A stretch of DNA of 64,000 nt from Streptomyces violaceoruber (GCA_000720805.1 JODI01000002.1:1-64000), one strand, 5' to 3'. Numbered from the stretch's first letter, positions 40,174-48,098 are shown. Notes: a model not told the origin generated them from the sequence alone. Made by a program: numbers and translations.

Positions 40174-41682
40174 GTGACAGTTCCCCGCGAAATCACCGGC
40201 TCGGAGCCCGTACCGAGCACTGCCACGATCACCGTCGATGACCGCTCACTGCTCAAGACCATGCACTGGTACGACGGCTTCGTCATGGCGCTGTCGAACC
40301 CCGGCTTCATCATCGCCAACATCGGCTACACCACCGGGCAACTCGGCGCCCTCGGAGCTTTGGCCGTCTGGCTCGGCTCCATGGTCATCGCCGTGCTGCA
40401 GAACAAGATCTACACCGAGCCGGCCACGATGTTCCCCACCCACTCCGGCGGCATCGCGATGTACGCCTTCGAAGGCTGGCGTAAGCGGTTCAGCCTGGCC
40501 GGGCCGATGTCAGCCGTCGGTTACTGGGCAGGCTGGTCGTCTGTCCTGGCGATTTTCGGGATGACCATCGGGGGTCTGGCGCAGTCGGAGTGGTTCCCCG
40601 GCCAGACGTGGAGCACGTCCGGCGTGATCCATCTGGACCTGCCACGGGTCATCGCGGTCGGACTGATCCTGGCCATCTGGGTCATCAACGCGCTGGGCAT
40701 CAAACCGGTCAAATTCCTCGGTTACCTGACCGGCGGGCTGCTCATGGTGCCGCTGGTGCTGTTCGCACTGGTGCCGTTCTTCCTGTCGGACTTCGAGTGG
40801 TCGCGGATGAGCTGGGGGTTCGGCGGGGCCGGTGCCTCGGGCTGGGGCACTCTGCAACTCGCGCTCGTCTGGCTGTACTTGAACTCCTGGTCCGCCTACG
40901 GGGTGGAGGTCAGCGCCACCTTCGCGCCGGAATACCACGACACCGAGCGGGACACCCGGCTGGCCCTGCAGCGTGGGGCGATGTTCTCACTCGCCGTGTA
41001 CGCGCTGCTCCCACTGGCCCTGGGCGGGGTGATCGACCAGCAGGCCATGGCGGAGTCACCGCTCGGGTTCTACACGGACCTCCTCCACCGGGAGATCGGC
41101 AGCGGGCTGTCGAATGTCGTGATCATCTTCATGATCGGCAGTTTCATCCTGGGTATGAACGCGGCGAGCGCCGGCGGGGCCCGGACGCTGTACGGGATGT
41201 CCAGGGCCGGGATGACCGTGCGCTGGCTCGGTCACCTGAACAAGCACAACGTGCCCAACCGCGGCATGTATGTGGACGTGGTGGCCAACATTCTCGCGGT
41301 GCTGCTGCTCCCGAGTACCGTCGCGGTGCTCGCCGCGAGCAACCTCGGTTACGTCCTGTGCCATGTCCTCGCACTGTCCGCCGTGGTCCTGATGCGCCGC
41401 GACCGGCCCGCATGGCCGCGGCCCCTGCGGCTGGCCAAGGGGTGGGTGGTCCTCGCCGGGGTGCTGGCCGTGTTCAACCTGGTGCTGCTCGTCGTGGGGT
41501 CCCTGTCGTTCGGACTGACCGGCTACGGCGGGTACGGTCAACTGCTCATCGGCATCGGCCTGCTGGCCTTCGCCTGTGTGCTGTATGTGTACCGGCAGGT
41601 CGTCGAAGACAAGAAGAGCTTCCGGCTCCGCGACGACGCTGACACTGAGGCTGACGGCGCTGTCGAACAGGTCGCGGCGTGA
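40174..41682 (+). CDS. APC-superfamily permease, likely uptake of methylated amines or related compounds
   Basis: A 502-aa transporter with about 12-14 membrane segments. The start MHWYDGFVMALSNPGFIIAN, the segment LVWLYLNSWSAYGVEVSATF and the motif SAGGARTLYGMSRAGM-VRWLGH resemble the amino acid-polyamine-organocation permeases. GTG 40174 has GGAAGGAC 7 nt upstream. It overlaps the next gene by 4 bp and opens the methylated-amine island, so import of trimethylamine N-oxide, a methylamine or an amino-acid product is likely. The substrate assignment is inference from context only. It lacks the tryptophan-box signature I would expect in BCCT betaine carriers. Confidence 0.85.
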   Translation: MTVPREITGSEPVPSTATITVDDRSLLKTMHWYDGFVMALSNPGFIIANIGYTTGQLGALGALAVWLGSMVIAVLQNKIYTEPATMFPTHSGGIAMYAFEGWRKRFSLAGPMSAVGYWAGWSSVLAIFGMTIGGLAQSEWFPGQTWSTSGVIHLDLPRVIAVGLILAIWVINALGIKPVKFLGYLTGGLLMVPLVLFALVPFFLSDFEWSRMSWGFGGAGASGWGTLQLALVWLYLNSWSAYGVEVSATFAPEYHDTERDTRLALQRGAMFSLAVYALLPLALGGVIDQQAMAESPLGFYTDLLHREIGSGLSNVVIIFMIGSFILGMNAASAGGARTLYGMSRAGMTVRWLGHLNKHNVPNRGMYVDVVANILAVLLLPSTVAVLAASNLGYVLCHVLALSAVVLMRRDRPAWPRPLRLAKGWVVLAGVLAVFNLVLLVVGSLSFGLTGYGGYGQLLIGIGLLAFACVLYVYRQVVEDKKSFRLRDDADTEADGAVEQVAA

Positions 41683-42035
41683 ATCTGACGATCACCTGCG
41701 CATGCGGCGCCACCGGCAAGATCCGGTACACCGGCGTCGACCAGGCCTGGCAATGCCCGGACTGCGGCTCCGCCTGGCAGGCCGACCAGCGATCCGCCGG
41801 CCGGTTCGCCGAGTTCGCCGCCGAACTTCGCCGGATCCGGCTCACGGTCCTCCTCGCTGTGCTGTTGGCGGTGACCGCCGCCGTGGTGCTCGCCTTCATC
41901 GAACCAGGCCGGATCCTGCTGGTACCCATCGTCCTCGGCGCCGCCGCATTCCTGTACCGGCCGCGCTACCGGCGCCGGCTGGCCCAGGTGTATCAGCACC
42001 TGCCGCAGGCCGTATCACCGAGTAAGCGATCATGA
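41679..42035 (+). CDS. Small zinc-ribbon membrane protein
   Basis: A 118-aa protein. The N-terminal segment has CACGATGKIRYTG and WQCPDCGSAW, giving a CxC...CxxC set that looks like a rubredoxin-like or zinc-ribbon knuckle. Two close transmembrane segments follow (LTVLLAVLLAVTAAVVLAF and ILLVPIVLGAAAFLY), then a basic C-terminus (RPRYRRRLAQVYQ). It overlaps the permease by 4 bp and the regulator's longest frame by 4 bp. I recognise no named family. Coupling suggests an accessory of the permease or a membrane partner of the regulator. Confidence 0.75.
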   Translation: MNLTITCACGATGKIRYTGVDQAWQCPDCGSAWQADQRSAGRFAEFAAELRRIRLTVLLAVLLAVTAAVVLAFIEPGRILLVPIVLGAAAFLYRPRYRRRLAQVYQHLPQAVSPSKRS

Positions 42036-42172
42036 CCCTCTCCGCGCACCTCGTCCGGCCGCCGCCCGACCGCATGCGGACCGGCGGGCGTTGGGCATCC
42101 CGGCCCGGGCTCCGGCGTCTCGCGGAGATCACGGCATCACCCACCGCACCCGCCGTTATGCTGCCCGAATGG

Positions 42173-42200
42173 ACGGCAAAGGATGAACGGCAAAGGATGA
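42173..42200 (+). repeat. 14-bp tandem duplication at the regulator start
   Basis: ACGGCAAAGGATGA occurs twice in direct succession. Each copy contains an ATG. Because 14 is not a multiple of 3, the two ATGs are in different frames. Confidence 0.8.
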
Positions 42201-42841
42201 ACGAGGAGCAGGAACGAATCGACCACGGCCCGGCCGCCCGCGAGGTCAACCAACCGGCCCCCGTCGATGGAGCCTTGGAGCGGGCGATCGCGGTGCAGGT
42301 GCGCCGCTACCGACAGGCGACCGGGCTGACCGTCGGGGATATGGCGAAGCGGGCGGGCATCTCCAAGGCCATGCTTTCGAAGATCGAGAACGCCCAGACC
42401 TCGTGCAGCCTCACCACCCTGTCTCGGCTTGCGGCGGCGCTCGACGTGCCGGTGACCGCGCTGTTCCGGGGGGCCGACGACAACCGCGAGGCGGTGTTCA
42501 CGCAGGCCGGCGCCGGAGCGCGGATCGTGCAGCGCGGTTCGCGCGTGGGGCACGACTACACCTTGATCGGCGCGCTGCGTGGACAGCACAAACGGATGGA
42601 GGCGCATCTCGTCACCCTGACCGAGCAGAGTGAGGTGTTCCCGCTCTTTCAGCACCCGGGCACCGAGCTGCTGTTCATGCTGGAGGGCGAGATGGTCTAC
42701 GGACACTGCGACGCCTCGTACCGGATGCGTCCCGGTGACGCGCTGCAGCTGGACGGCGAGGGCATGCACGGCCCGCAGGAGCTGGTCGAGCTGCCGATTC
42801 GCTTCCTCTCCGTCGTGGCGTACGGGGACATCGAGGCCTGA
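42197..42841 (+). CDS. XRE-family regulator with C-terminal cupin sensor
   Basis: A 214-aa regulator from this start. The helix-turn-helix (about residues 25-85) reads RYRQATGLTVGDMAKRAGIS then KAMLSKIENAQTSCSLTTLS. The cupin domain (about 110-205) has HPGTELLFMLEGEMVYGH and MRPGDALQLDGEGMHGPQEL, with His and Glu positions for a metal or small ligand. XRE-cupin proteins commonly control catabolic operons. Its place between the permease and tdm suggests it regulates the island. The start is uncertain: ATG 42197 lies after a 14-bp duplication and has AAAGG too close, ATG 42158 is in frame, and ATG 42032 would overlap the previous gene as ATGA but adds an atypical 55 residues. Confidence 0.85.
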   Translation: MNEEQERIDHGPAAREVNQPAPVDGALERAIAVQVRRYRQATGLTVGDMAKRAGISKAMLSKIENAQTSCSLTTLSRLAAALDVPVTALFRGADDNREAVFTQAGAGARIVQRGSRVGHDYTLIGALRGQHKRMEAHLVTLTEQSEVFPLFQHPGTELLFMLEGEMVYGHCDASYRMRPGDALQLDGEGMHGPQELVELPIRFLSVVAYGDIEA

Positions 42842-42906
42842 CGCCGCACGTCGCGAAGACAGCTGTCGGCGACACACCGAAGAGCTGAATCGAAGCGGAG
42901 GAACAG

Positions 42907-42938
42907 AAGCCCGGCCCCGTATGCCAACGGCCGGGCTT
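42907..42938 (+). terminator. Hairpin terminator after the regulator
   Basis: AAGCCCGGCC and GGCCGGGCTT pair perfectly across a 12-nt loop, followed by TCCCTTT. It separates the permease-regulator operon from tdm. Confidence 0.85.
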
Positions 42939-42979
42939 TCCCTTTGCCTGCACGGACCGAGCGTCGACCGTTACATGTC

Positions 42980-43017
42980 GTAACCGCCCCGAAACCACCG
43001 AGTCAGTTTCCTCTGGT
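42980..43017 (+). promoter_or_regulatory. GlnR-like box upstream of tdm
   Basis: GTAAC (42980), GAAAC (42991) and GTCAG (43002) lie at exact 11-bp steps with 6-bp gaps. The first two match the Streptomyces GlnR consensus gTnAC-n6-GaAAC perfectly, and the third matches 4 of 5. The fourth position (CTGGT, 43013) is poor. GTTAC at 42970 also forms a short dyad with the first box. Nitrogen control would suit genes that release ammonium and glutamate nitrogen. Confidence 0.6.
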
Positions 43018-43039
43018 GATACTTAATTTCACCAGAGGA
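43009..43039 (+). promoter_or_regulatory. Perfect dyad operator B upstream of tdm
   Basis: CCTCTGGTGA (43010-43019) and TCACCAGAGG (43029-43038) are exact inverted repeats around TACTTAATT. One more pair (T/A) extends it to 11 bp. It ends 19 bp before the tdm ATG, and the AT-rich spacer could be the -10 region. The TTTCACC arm is shared with sites A and C. Confidence 0.7.
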
Positions 43040-43057
43040 CACGAGAGGTGAGCTCGC

Positions 43058-45382
43058 ATGGCACAGCTGTCCCCGCCACCCCCACGACTCCTCCTTCCCG
43101 GCCTCACCCCCCGCGAGCCGGGGCTCGAAACCTATCCGGTGCGTCCCGGCGGTCTCACCGGCGTACGGCTGGCCCCGGGCGACCGGATCACCGTGATCGA
43201 CCGGCACGGCCGGCAGCCCGCCGAGCTCACGGTCCTCGACCGCACCGGCTGCACCGGCGCCGCGCTCGGGATCACCCTGGACGTGCCCGCGACGGTGTTG
43301 CGCGCCTCGACCGCTTCGCCGGTGGCCGCCGAGTACGGCGTCGATCCCCACCAGGCCCTGGCGGTACAGCTGTTCGGGCCCTTGTCCGCCGCCGGGTCCC
43401 AGGAGGTGTTCACCGCCGCCGAGGAGGCCGTCGCCCTGGTCGCGGCTCCCGCCGCTCCCATGAACGTCCACGACGTCACCGCGAATCCGCCCTCCGACCT
43501 GCTCGTCGAAGTACGCCGGGCGACCCCCCGCCGCACACGCGAGCCGCTGCTGCCCGAGCCACTCGCCGAGCCCGTGCTCGATCTGCGGATCGATGCCACG
43601 AGCGCCCGCGCGTACGAGGTGAAGAAGGGCCAGTACGTCCAGGTCATCGATGTCGAGGGGCGCCAGTGCTCCGACTTCCTGGCCTTCGGTTCCCGGCAGT
43701 TGCACCAGGGCGTCGAACGCGGTCTCGACGCGACCACCACCCGCCACTTCACGGGCCGCGCCTATCCGCAGCCCGGCCTGCACGGCAAGTTCTACGACCA
43801 GGAGGCGCAGCCACTGGTGGAGGTCGTCCGCGACACGGTCGGGCGCCACGACACCTTCGGACTCGCCTGCAACGCCAAGTACTACGAGGACATGGGCTAC
43901 CCGGGCCACCTCAACTGCACGGACAACTTCAACGAAAAGCTCGGGCCCTACGGCATCGCCGCCCGCACCGGCTGGCCCGCACTGAACCTCTTCTACAACA
44001 CCGCCTTCGACGACGACCATCAGCTGATCTTCGACGAACCGTGGTCCCGTCCCGGCGACTACGTCCTGCTCCGTGCCATGACGGACCTCGTCTGCGCCTC
44101 CTCCGCCTGCCCCGACGACATCGACCCGTCGAACGCCTGGGTGCCGACCGACATCCACGTCCGCGTCTACGACGCGAGGAGGTCCTTCTCCATGGCCATC
44201 GCCCACCGTGTCACCCCGGAGGCCGAGCCGACGCTCAGCAAGCAGACGGCGTTCGCGCCCAGGACCCAGGCGCTGACCCGGCAGTTCACCGAATACCGGG
44301 GATTCTGGCTGCCCGACAGCTACGACAACCACGGCCCGCAGGCCGAGTACTGGGCCTGCCGCGAACGCGCCGCGGTCATGGACCTGTCCCCGCTGCGCAA
44401 GTTCGAGGTCACCGGCCCGGACGCGGAGGCGCTGCTCCAGGCCACCCTCACCCGCAACATCCGCAAGCTCTCGCACGGCCAGGTCGTCTACTCGGCGATG
44501 TGCAACGAGACCGGCGGAATGCTCGACGACTGCACCGTCTTCCGGCTCGGCGACACCAACTTCCGCTTCGTGGGCGGCGACGACTACGACGGCGTCTGGC
44601 TGCGCGAACAGGCCGAGCGCCTGGGCCTGGACCGCGTCTGGGTCAAGCCGTCCACCGACCAGCTGCACAACATCGCGGTCCAGGGACCGGCGAGCCGTGA
44701 GCTGCTCGCCCAGATCATCTGGACTCCTCCGACCCAGCCCGCCTTCACCGAGCTGGGCTGGTTCCGCTTCGCGATCGGCCGGCTCGGTGACCACAACGGG
44801 ATTCCGCTGCTTGTCTCCCGTACGGGCTACTCCGGCGAGCTCGGCTATGAGATATGGACGCATCCCCGTGACGCCACCGCCCTGTGGGACGCGGTACGCG
44901 AGGCCGGTGAGCCGTTCGGCCTGACCCCGCTCGGACTCCAGGCGCTCGACATGCTGCGGATCGAGGCCGGGCTCGTCTTCGCCGGATACGACTTCAGCGA
45001 CCAGACCGACCCGTACGAAGCGGGCATCGGCTTCACCGTCCCGCTGAAGTCCAAGGAGGACGACTTCGTCGGCCGCGAGGCCTTGCTCGCCCGCAGGGCC
45101 AGCCCCCAGCGCACCCTCGTCGGACTGGAGCTGGAGGGCAATGAGCCCGCCAAGCACGGCGACTGCGTGCACGTCGGCCGCTCCCAGGTGGGCGTGGTGA
45201 CGAGCGCGACCCGGTCCCCGGTCCTGCGCAAGAACATCGCCCTCTGCCGGATCGCCGTCCAGTACGCCGATCTCGGCACGGCCGTCGAGATCGGCAAACT
45301 CGACGGCCACAGCAAGCGCATCCCGGCCCACGTGGTGCGCTTCCCGTTCTACGACCCGGACAAGACCCGCCCCCGCTCATGA
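43058..45382 (+). CDS. tdm: Trimethylamine N-oxide demethylase (Tdm)
   Basis: Tdm splits TMAO into dimethylamine and formaldehyde. The N-terminal half is of the DUF1989 type, with GQYVQVIDVEGRQCSDFLAF (about residues 190-210), LACNAKYYEDMGYPGHLNCT and DLVCASSACPDDIDPSNAWV. Cys271, Cys287, Cys346 and Cys351 are candidate metal ligands. The C-terminal half from about residue 400 is a GcvT-like tetrahydrofolate-binding domain (SAMCNETGGMLDDCTVFRLG, SRTGYSGELGYEIW). The DUF1989-GcvT fusion is that of methylotroph Tdm, which can hand formaldehyde to tetrahydrofolate. It is directly followed by tmm, the same pairing known from marine and soil bacteria that degrade trimethylamine. Length 774 aa fits. 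A perfect dyad and a GlnR-like box precede it. Confidence 0.88.
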   Translation: MAQLSPPPPRLLLPGLTPREPGLETYPVRPGGLTGVRLAPGDRITVIDRHGRQPAELTVLDRTGCTGAALGITLDVPATVLRASTASPVAAEYGVDPHQALAVQLFGPLSAAGSQEVFTAAEEAVALVAAPAAPMNVHDVTANPPSDLLVEVRRATPRRTREPLLPEPLAEPVLDLRIDATSARAYEVKKGQYVQVIDVEGRQCSDFLAFGSRQLHQGVERGLDATTTRHFTGRAYPQPGLHGKFYDQEAQPLVEVVRDTVGRHDTFGLACNAKYYEDMGYPGHLNCTDNFNEKLGPYGIAARTGWPALNLFYNTAFDDDHQLIFDEPWSRPGDYVLLRAMTDLVCASSACPDDIDPSNAWVPTDIHVRVYDARRSFSMAIAHRVTPEAEPTLSKQTAFAPRTQALTRQFTEYRGFWLPDSYDNHGPQAEYWACRERAAVMDLSPLRKFEVTGPDAEALLQATLTRNIRKLSHGQVVYSAMCNETGGMLDDCTVFRLGDTNFRFVGGDDYDGVWLREQAERLGLDRVWVKPSTDQLHNIAVQGPASRELLAQIIWTPPTQPAFTELGWFRFAIGRLGDHNGIPLLVSRTGYSGELGYEIWTHPRDATALWDAVREAGEPFGLTPLGLQALDMLRIEAGLVFAGYDFSDQTDPYEAGIGFTVPLKSKEDDFVGREALLARRASPQRTLVGLELEGNEPAKHGDCVHVGRSQVGVVTSATRSPVLRKNIALCRIAVQYADLGTAVEIGKLDGHSKRIPAHVVRFPFYDPDKTRPRS

Positions 45383-45435
45383 ACCTGTCCCCGTCTTCCG
45401 CCCCCCGCTCATGGGCCTGCCCCCGTTTCCCGCCC
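45372..45435. repeat. 32-bp imperfect tandem repeat at the tdm-tmm junction
   Basis: Two adjoining 32-bp copies beginning CCCGCTCATG match at 27 of 32 positions. The tdm stop codon lies in the first copy and the tmm ribosome-binding site directly follows the second. Confidence 0.75.
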
Positions 45436-45448
45436 CCGGAGGTTCAGT

Positions 45449-46789
45449 ATGTCCCGCATTGCCATCATCGGCGCCGGCCCCAGCGGCCTGGCCCAGCTCC
45501 ACGCCTTCGAGGAGGCCCGGCGCGGTGGCGCCGACGTCCCCGAGGTCGTGTGCTTCGAGAAGCAGAGCGACTGGGCCGGACTGTGGAACTACACCTGGCG
45601 CACTGGCCTCGACGAGCACGGCGACCCCGTCCACGGCTCGATGTACCGCTACCTGTGGTCCAACGGGCCCAAGGAATGCCTGGAGTTCGCCGACTACACC
45701 TTCGACGAGCACTTCGGCGGGCCCATCCCGTCGTTCCCTCCGCGGGAGGTGCTCCACGACTACATCACCGGCCGGGCCAAGAAGAGCAACGTCCGCCAGT
45801 ACATCCAGTTCGACTCGCCCGTCCGCCGGATCGCGTACGACGCGAAGTCCGAGCTCTTCACGGTCACGGTGGAGAACCGGGCCGACGGCACGAGTCGTGC
45901 CGAGGAGTTCGACTGGGTGATCGTCGGCACCGGGCACTTCTCGACGCCCAACTTCCCCGAGTACCCGGGCTTCGCGACCTTCCCGGGGCGCATTCTGCAC
46001 TCCCACGACTTCCGTGACGCGGGCGAGTTCGCGGGCAAGGACCTGCTGATCCTGGGCAGCAGCTACTCCGCCGAGGACATCGCGCTGCAGTCGCTCAAGT
46101 ACGGCGCGAAGTCCGTCACCATCTCCTACCGCAGCAGCCCGATGGGCTTCGGCTGGCCGGACGGCATCAGTGAGGTACCCGGTCTCGACCGAGTCGAGGG
46201 GCGCACCGCGCGCTTCGCCGACGGCACCGCACAGGAGGTGGACGCGATCATCCTGTGTACCGGCTACCAGCACAGCTTCCCGTTCATGGACAACGAGTTG
46301 AGGCTACGGACCGGCAACAACCTCTACCCGGAGAAGCTGTACAAGGGAGTGGTCTGGACACCCAACCCCAAGCTGATGTACCTGGCGATGCAGGACCAGT
46401 ACTACACGTTCTCGATGTTCGACGCGCAGGCGTTCTACGTGCGTGACGTCGTCCTCGGCCGGATCGAACTGCCCGGCGCGGCCGCCATGGAGGCTGACAT
46501 CGCGGCCTGGCGGGACCGCCTGGAGACCCTCGACGGGCCGATGGACGAGATCGACTTCCAGACCGACTACCTGCGCCAACTCCTCGCGGCCACCGACTAC
46601 CCGGACTTCGACCTCGCCCTGGCCCGAGAGCACTTCGCGACCTGGGAACACCACAAGGAGGAGTCCATCACCGGCTACCGGAACAAGTCCTTCGCTTCAC
46701 CGTGCACCGGCACGGTCGGCCCGGTCCACCACACCCCCTGGTGGGACGAGCTCGACGACTCCCTGGCCACCTTCCTCCGGACCAAGTGA
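45449..46789 (+). CDS. tmm: Trimethylamine monooxygenase (Tmm), flavin-containing
   Basis: Tmm oxidises trimethylamine to TMAO with NADPH, O2 and FAD in the cytoplasm. The 446 aa include the FAD motif IIGAGPSGLAQLHAF (GxGxxG at residues 8-13), the FMO signature FPGRILHSHDF (FxGxxxHxxxF) and the NADPH motif LILGSSYSAEDIALQ. Long stretches such as LWNYTWRTGLDEHGDPVHGS and MYRYLWSNGPKECLEFADYT agree closely with my memory of bacterial Tmm (for example Methylocella, Roseobacter), much more than with other FMOs. Downstream of tdm, it supplies that enzyme's substrate. GGAGG is 7-8 nt upstream of the ATG. Confidence 0.92.
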   Translation: MSRIAIIGAGPSGLAQLHAFEEARRGGADVPEVVCFEKQSDWAGLWNYTWRTGLDEHGDPVHGSMYRYLWSNGPKECLEFADYTFDEHFGGPIPSFPPREVLHDYITGRAKKSNVRQYIQFDSPVRRIAYDAKSELFTVTVENRADGTSRAEEFDWVIVGTGHFSTPNFPEYPGFATFPGRILHSHDFRDAGEFAGKDLLILGSSYSAEDIALQSLKYGAKSVTISYRSSPMGFGWPDGISEVPGLDRVEGRTARFADGTAQEVDAIILCTGYQHSFPFMDNELRLRTGNNLYPEKLYKGVVWTPNPKLMYLAMQDQYYTFSMFDAQAFYVRDVVLGRIELPGAAAMEADIAAWRDRLETLDGPMDEIDFQTDYLRQLLAATDYPDFDLALAREHFATWEHHKEESITGYRNKSFASPCTGTVGPVHHTPWWDELDDSLATFLRTK

Positions 46790-46795
46790 CAGGCC

Positions 46796-47641
46796 ATGGA
46801 CCGCTATCTCGTGACGCTGAAGTGCCGGGACCGGCCCGGCATCGTCCGGGCGCTCGCGGACGCCGTCTACGAGGTCAAGGGCGACATCACCGAGAGCGCC
46901 CAGTTCTCGGACCCGAGCACGGGGCTGTTCTGCATGCGGACAGTGTTCGCGAGCCCCGAGACCGATCACTCGGTCGTACGGGACACGCTCGGCACGAAGC
47001 TCGCCGGCTTCGGGCCCGTGCTGACCGTGCGCGCCGAAAAAACCTGGCGGCGGGCGCTGTTGATGGTGTCCAGGTCCGAGCACTGTCTCGACGATCTGCT
47101 CTACCGGCGGCAGACCGGCGAACTGCCGGTCGAGATACCGGTCGTGGTCTCCAACCACGCGTCCGCACGGGCCACCGCCGAGCGCTACGGCATCCCGTTC
47201 GTGCATGTCCCGGTGACGCCCGCCACCAAACGCGAGGCCGAGGACCGGCTGCTGGAGATCGTCGCCGAGTACGCCGTCGACTTCGTGGTTCTCGCCCGCT
47301 ATATGCAGGTGCTGACCGACGAGCTGTGCCGGCAGCTCCCGGGCCGGATCATCAACATCCACCACTCCTTTCTGCCGGGCTTCAAGGGTGCGAAGCCATA
47401 CCACCAGGCGCATGAACGGGGCGTGAAGCTGATCGGCGCCACGGCCCACTTCGTCACTCCCGACCTCGACGAGGGCCCGATCATCGAGCAGGACGTCGTA
47501 CGGGTGGGTCATCGCCACACGGCTGAGGAGCTTGTGGCCATCGGCCGCGACATCGAGCGGCTGGTGCTCGCGCGGGCGGTGCGGATGCATGCCGAGGACC
47601 GGGTGCTGCTCACCGGACACCGCACCGTCGTCTTCAGCTGA
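46796..47641 (+). CDS. purU: Formyltetrahydrofolate deformylase
   Basis: PurU hydrolyses 10-formyl-tetrahydrofolate to formate and tetrahydrofolate. The 281 aa begin with an ACT domain (YLVTLKCRDRPGIVRALADA, residues 4-23). The catalytic formyl-transferase-like domain follows, with VSNHASARATAERYGIPFVH, LARYMQVLTDELCRQLPGRI and the active-site signature INIHHSFLPGFKGAKPYHQA (Asn, His, and the later Asp in TPDLDEGPI). It starts 6 bp after tmm. In this island it most likely recycles tetrahydrofolate from formaldehyde-derived one-carbon units. Confidence 0.95.
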   Translation: MDRYLVTLKCRDRPGIVRALADAVYEVKGDITESAQFSDPSTGLFCMRTVFASPETDHSVVRDTLGTKLAGFGPVLTVRAEKTWRRALLMVSRSEHCLDDLLYRRQTGELPVEIPVVVSNHASARATAERYGIPFVHVPVTPATKREAEDRLLEIVAEYAVDFVVLARYMQVLTDELCRQLPGRIINIHHSFLPGFKGAKPYHQAHERGVKLIGATAHFVTPDLDEGPIIEQDVVRVGHRHTAEELVAIGRDIERLVLARAVRMHAEDRVLLTGHRTVVFS

Positions 47642-47669
47642 GCGGGCCGCACCACGAGTTCACAGGGGC

Positions 47670-47715
47670 GTAACCCATCCATCGTTTCACCGTATGACAC
47701 TAGATTTCACGTCAG
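47670..47715 (+). promoter_or_regulatory. Candidate operator C upstream of the dimethylamine operon
   Basis: TCGTTTCACCGTA (47682-47694) is identical to site A at 39683-39695. A second TTTCAC follows 20 bp later (47705-47710). GTAACC lies at 47670, similar to sites A and B. It precedes the ribosome-binding site GGAGGG of the cupin gene and probably overlaps its promoter. Confidence 0.5.
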
Positions 47716-47737
47716 GATACACATCAGGAGGGTGAGG

Positions 47738-48097
47738 ATGACCACGACCGAAGGTCCGATCCTGAAGGTGCAGGACGGCGCAACCAACCTCCCGAGCATG
47801 GACGTCGAGGGATCCAAGGCGTTCATCGGCGACGCGTTCGTCAACCCGGGCGGCGCGGTGATCTGCTCCGGCTTCTTCGAGCTGTTCCATTCCGAGCCGC
47901 TCGTCTACGAGTACACGTACGACGAGACCAAGTACGTCGTCGAGGGCGACTTCACCCTCACCGACATGGCGACCGGGCAGGTCGTCACCGCGGTCAAGGG
48001 GGACGTGCTGTTCTTCCCCAAGGGAACGACAGTGAAGTTCGAGACCTCCGGCCACGCCGTCGGCTTCTACGCCGGCCACCGCACCTTCGCACCCTGA
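47738..48097 (+). CDS. Cupin protein of the dimethylamine monooxygenase operon (EutQ-like)
   Basis: A 119-aa single-domain cupin of the EutQ/DUF861 type. The two cupin motifs are CSGFFELFHSEPLVYEYTYD and GDVLFFPKGTTVKFETSG. It is the first gene of the operon and lies 1 bp before dmmA, so a role in dimethylamine oxidation (assembly, substrate or metal binding) is likely. In methylotrophs a small fourth gene, dmmD, accompanies dmmABC, and this cupin sits where dmmD would be. I cannot confirm orthology without a search. GGAGGG is 6 nt before ATG 47738. GTG 47732 is less likely. Confidence 0.8.
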   Translation: MTTTEGPILKVQDGATNLPSMDVEGSKAFIGDAFVNPGGAVICSGFFELFHSEPLVYEYTYDETKYVVEGDFTLTDMATGQVVTAVKGDVLFFPKGTTVKFETSGHAVGFYAGHRTFAP

Positions 48098-48098
48098 C

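Noticed and set aside
39645..40322. 225-codon minus-strand ORF before the permease
   Set aside because: No domain, no ribosome-binding site, weak codon bias, and it runs into the permease coding region.
47670..47696. A second GlnR box before the dmm operon
   Set aside because: GTAAC is present but the following half-boxes at 11-bp steps (ATCGT, GTATG) do not fit the consensus.
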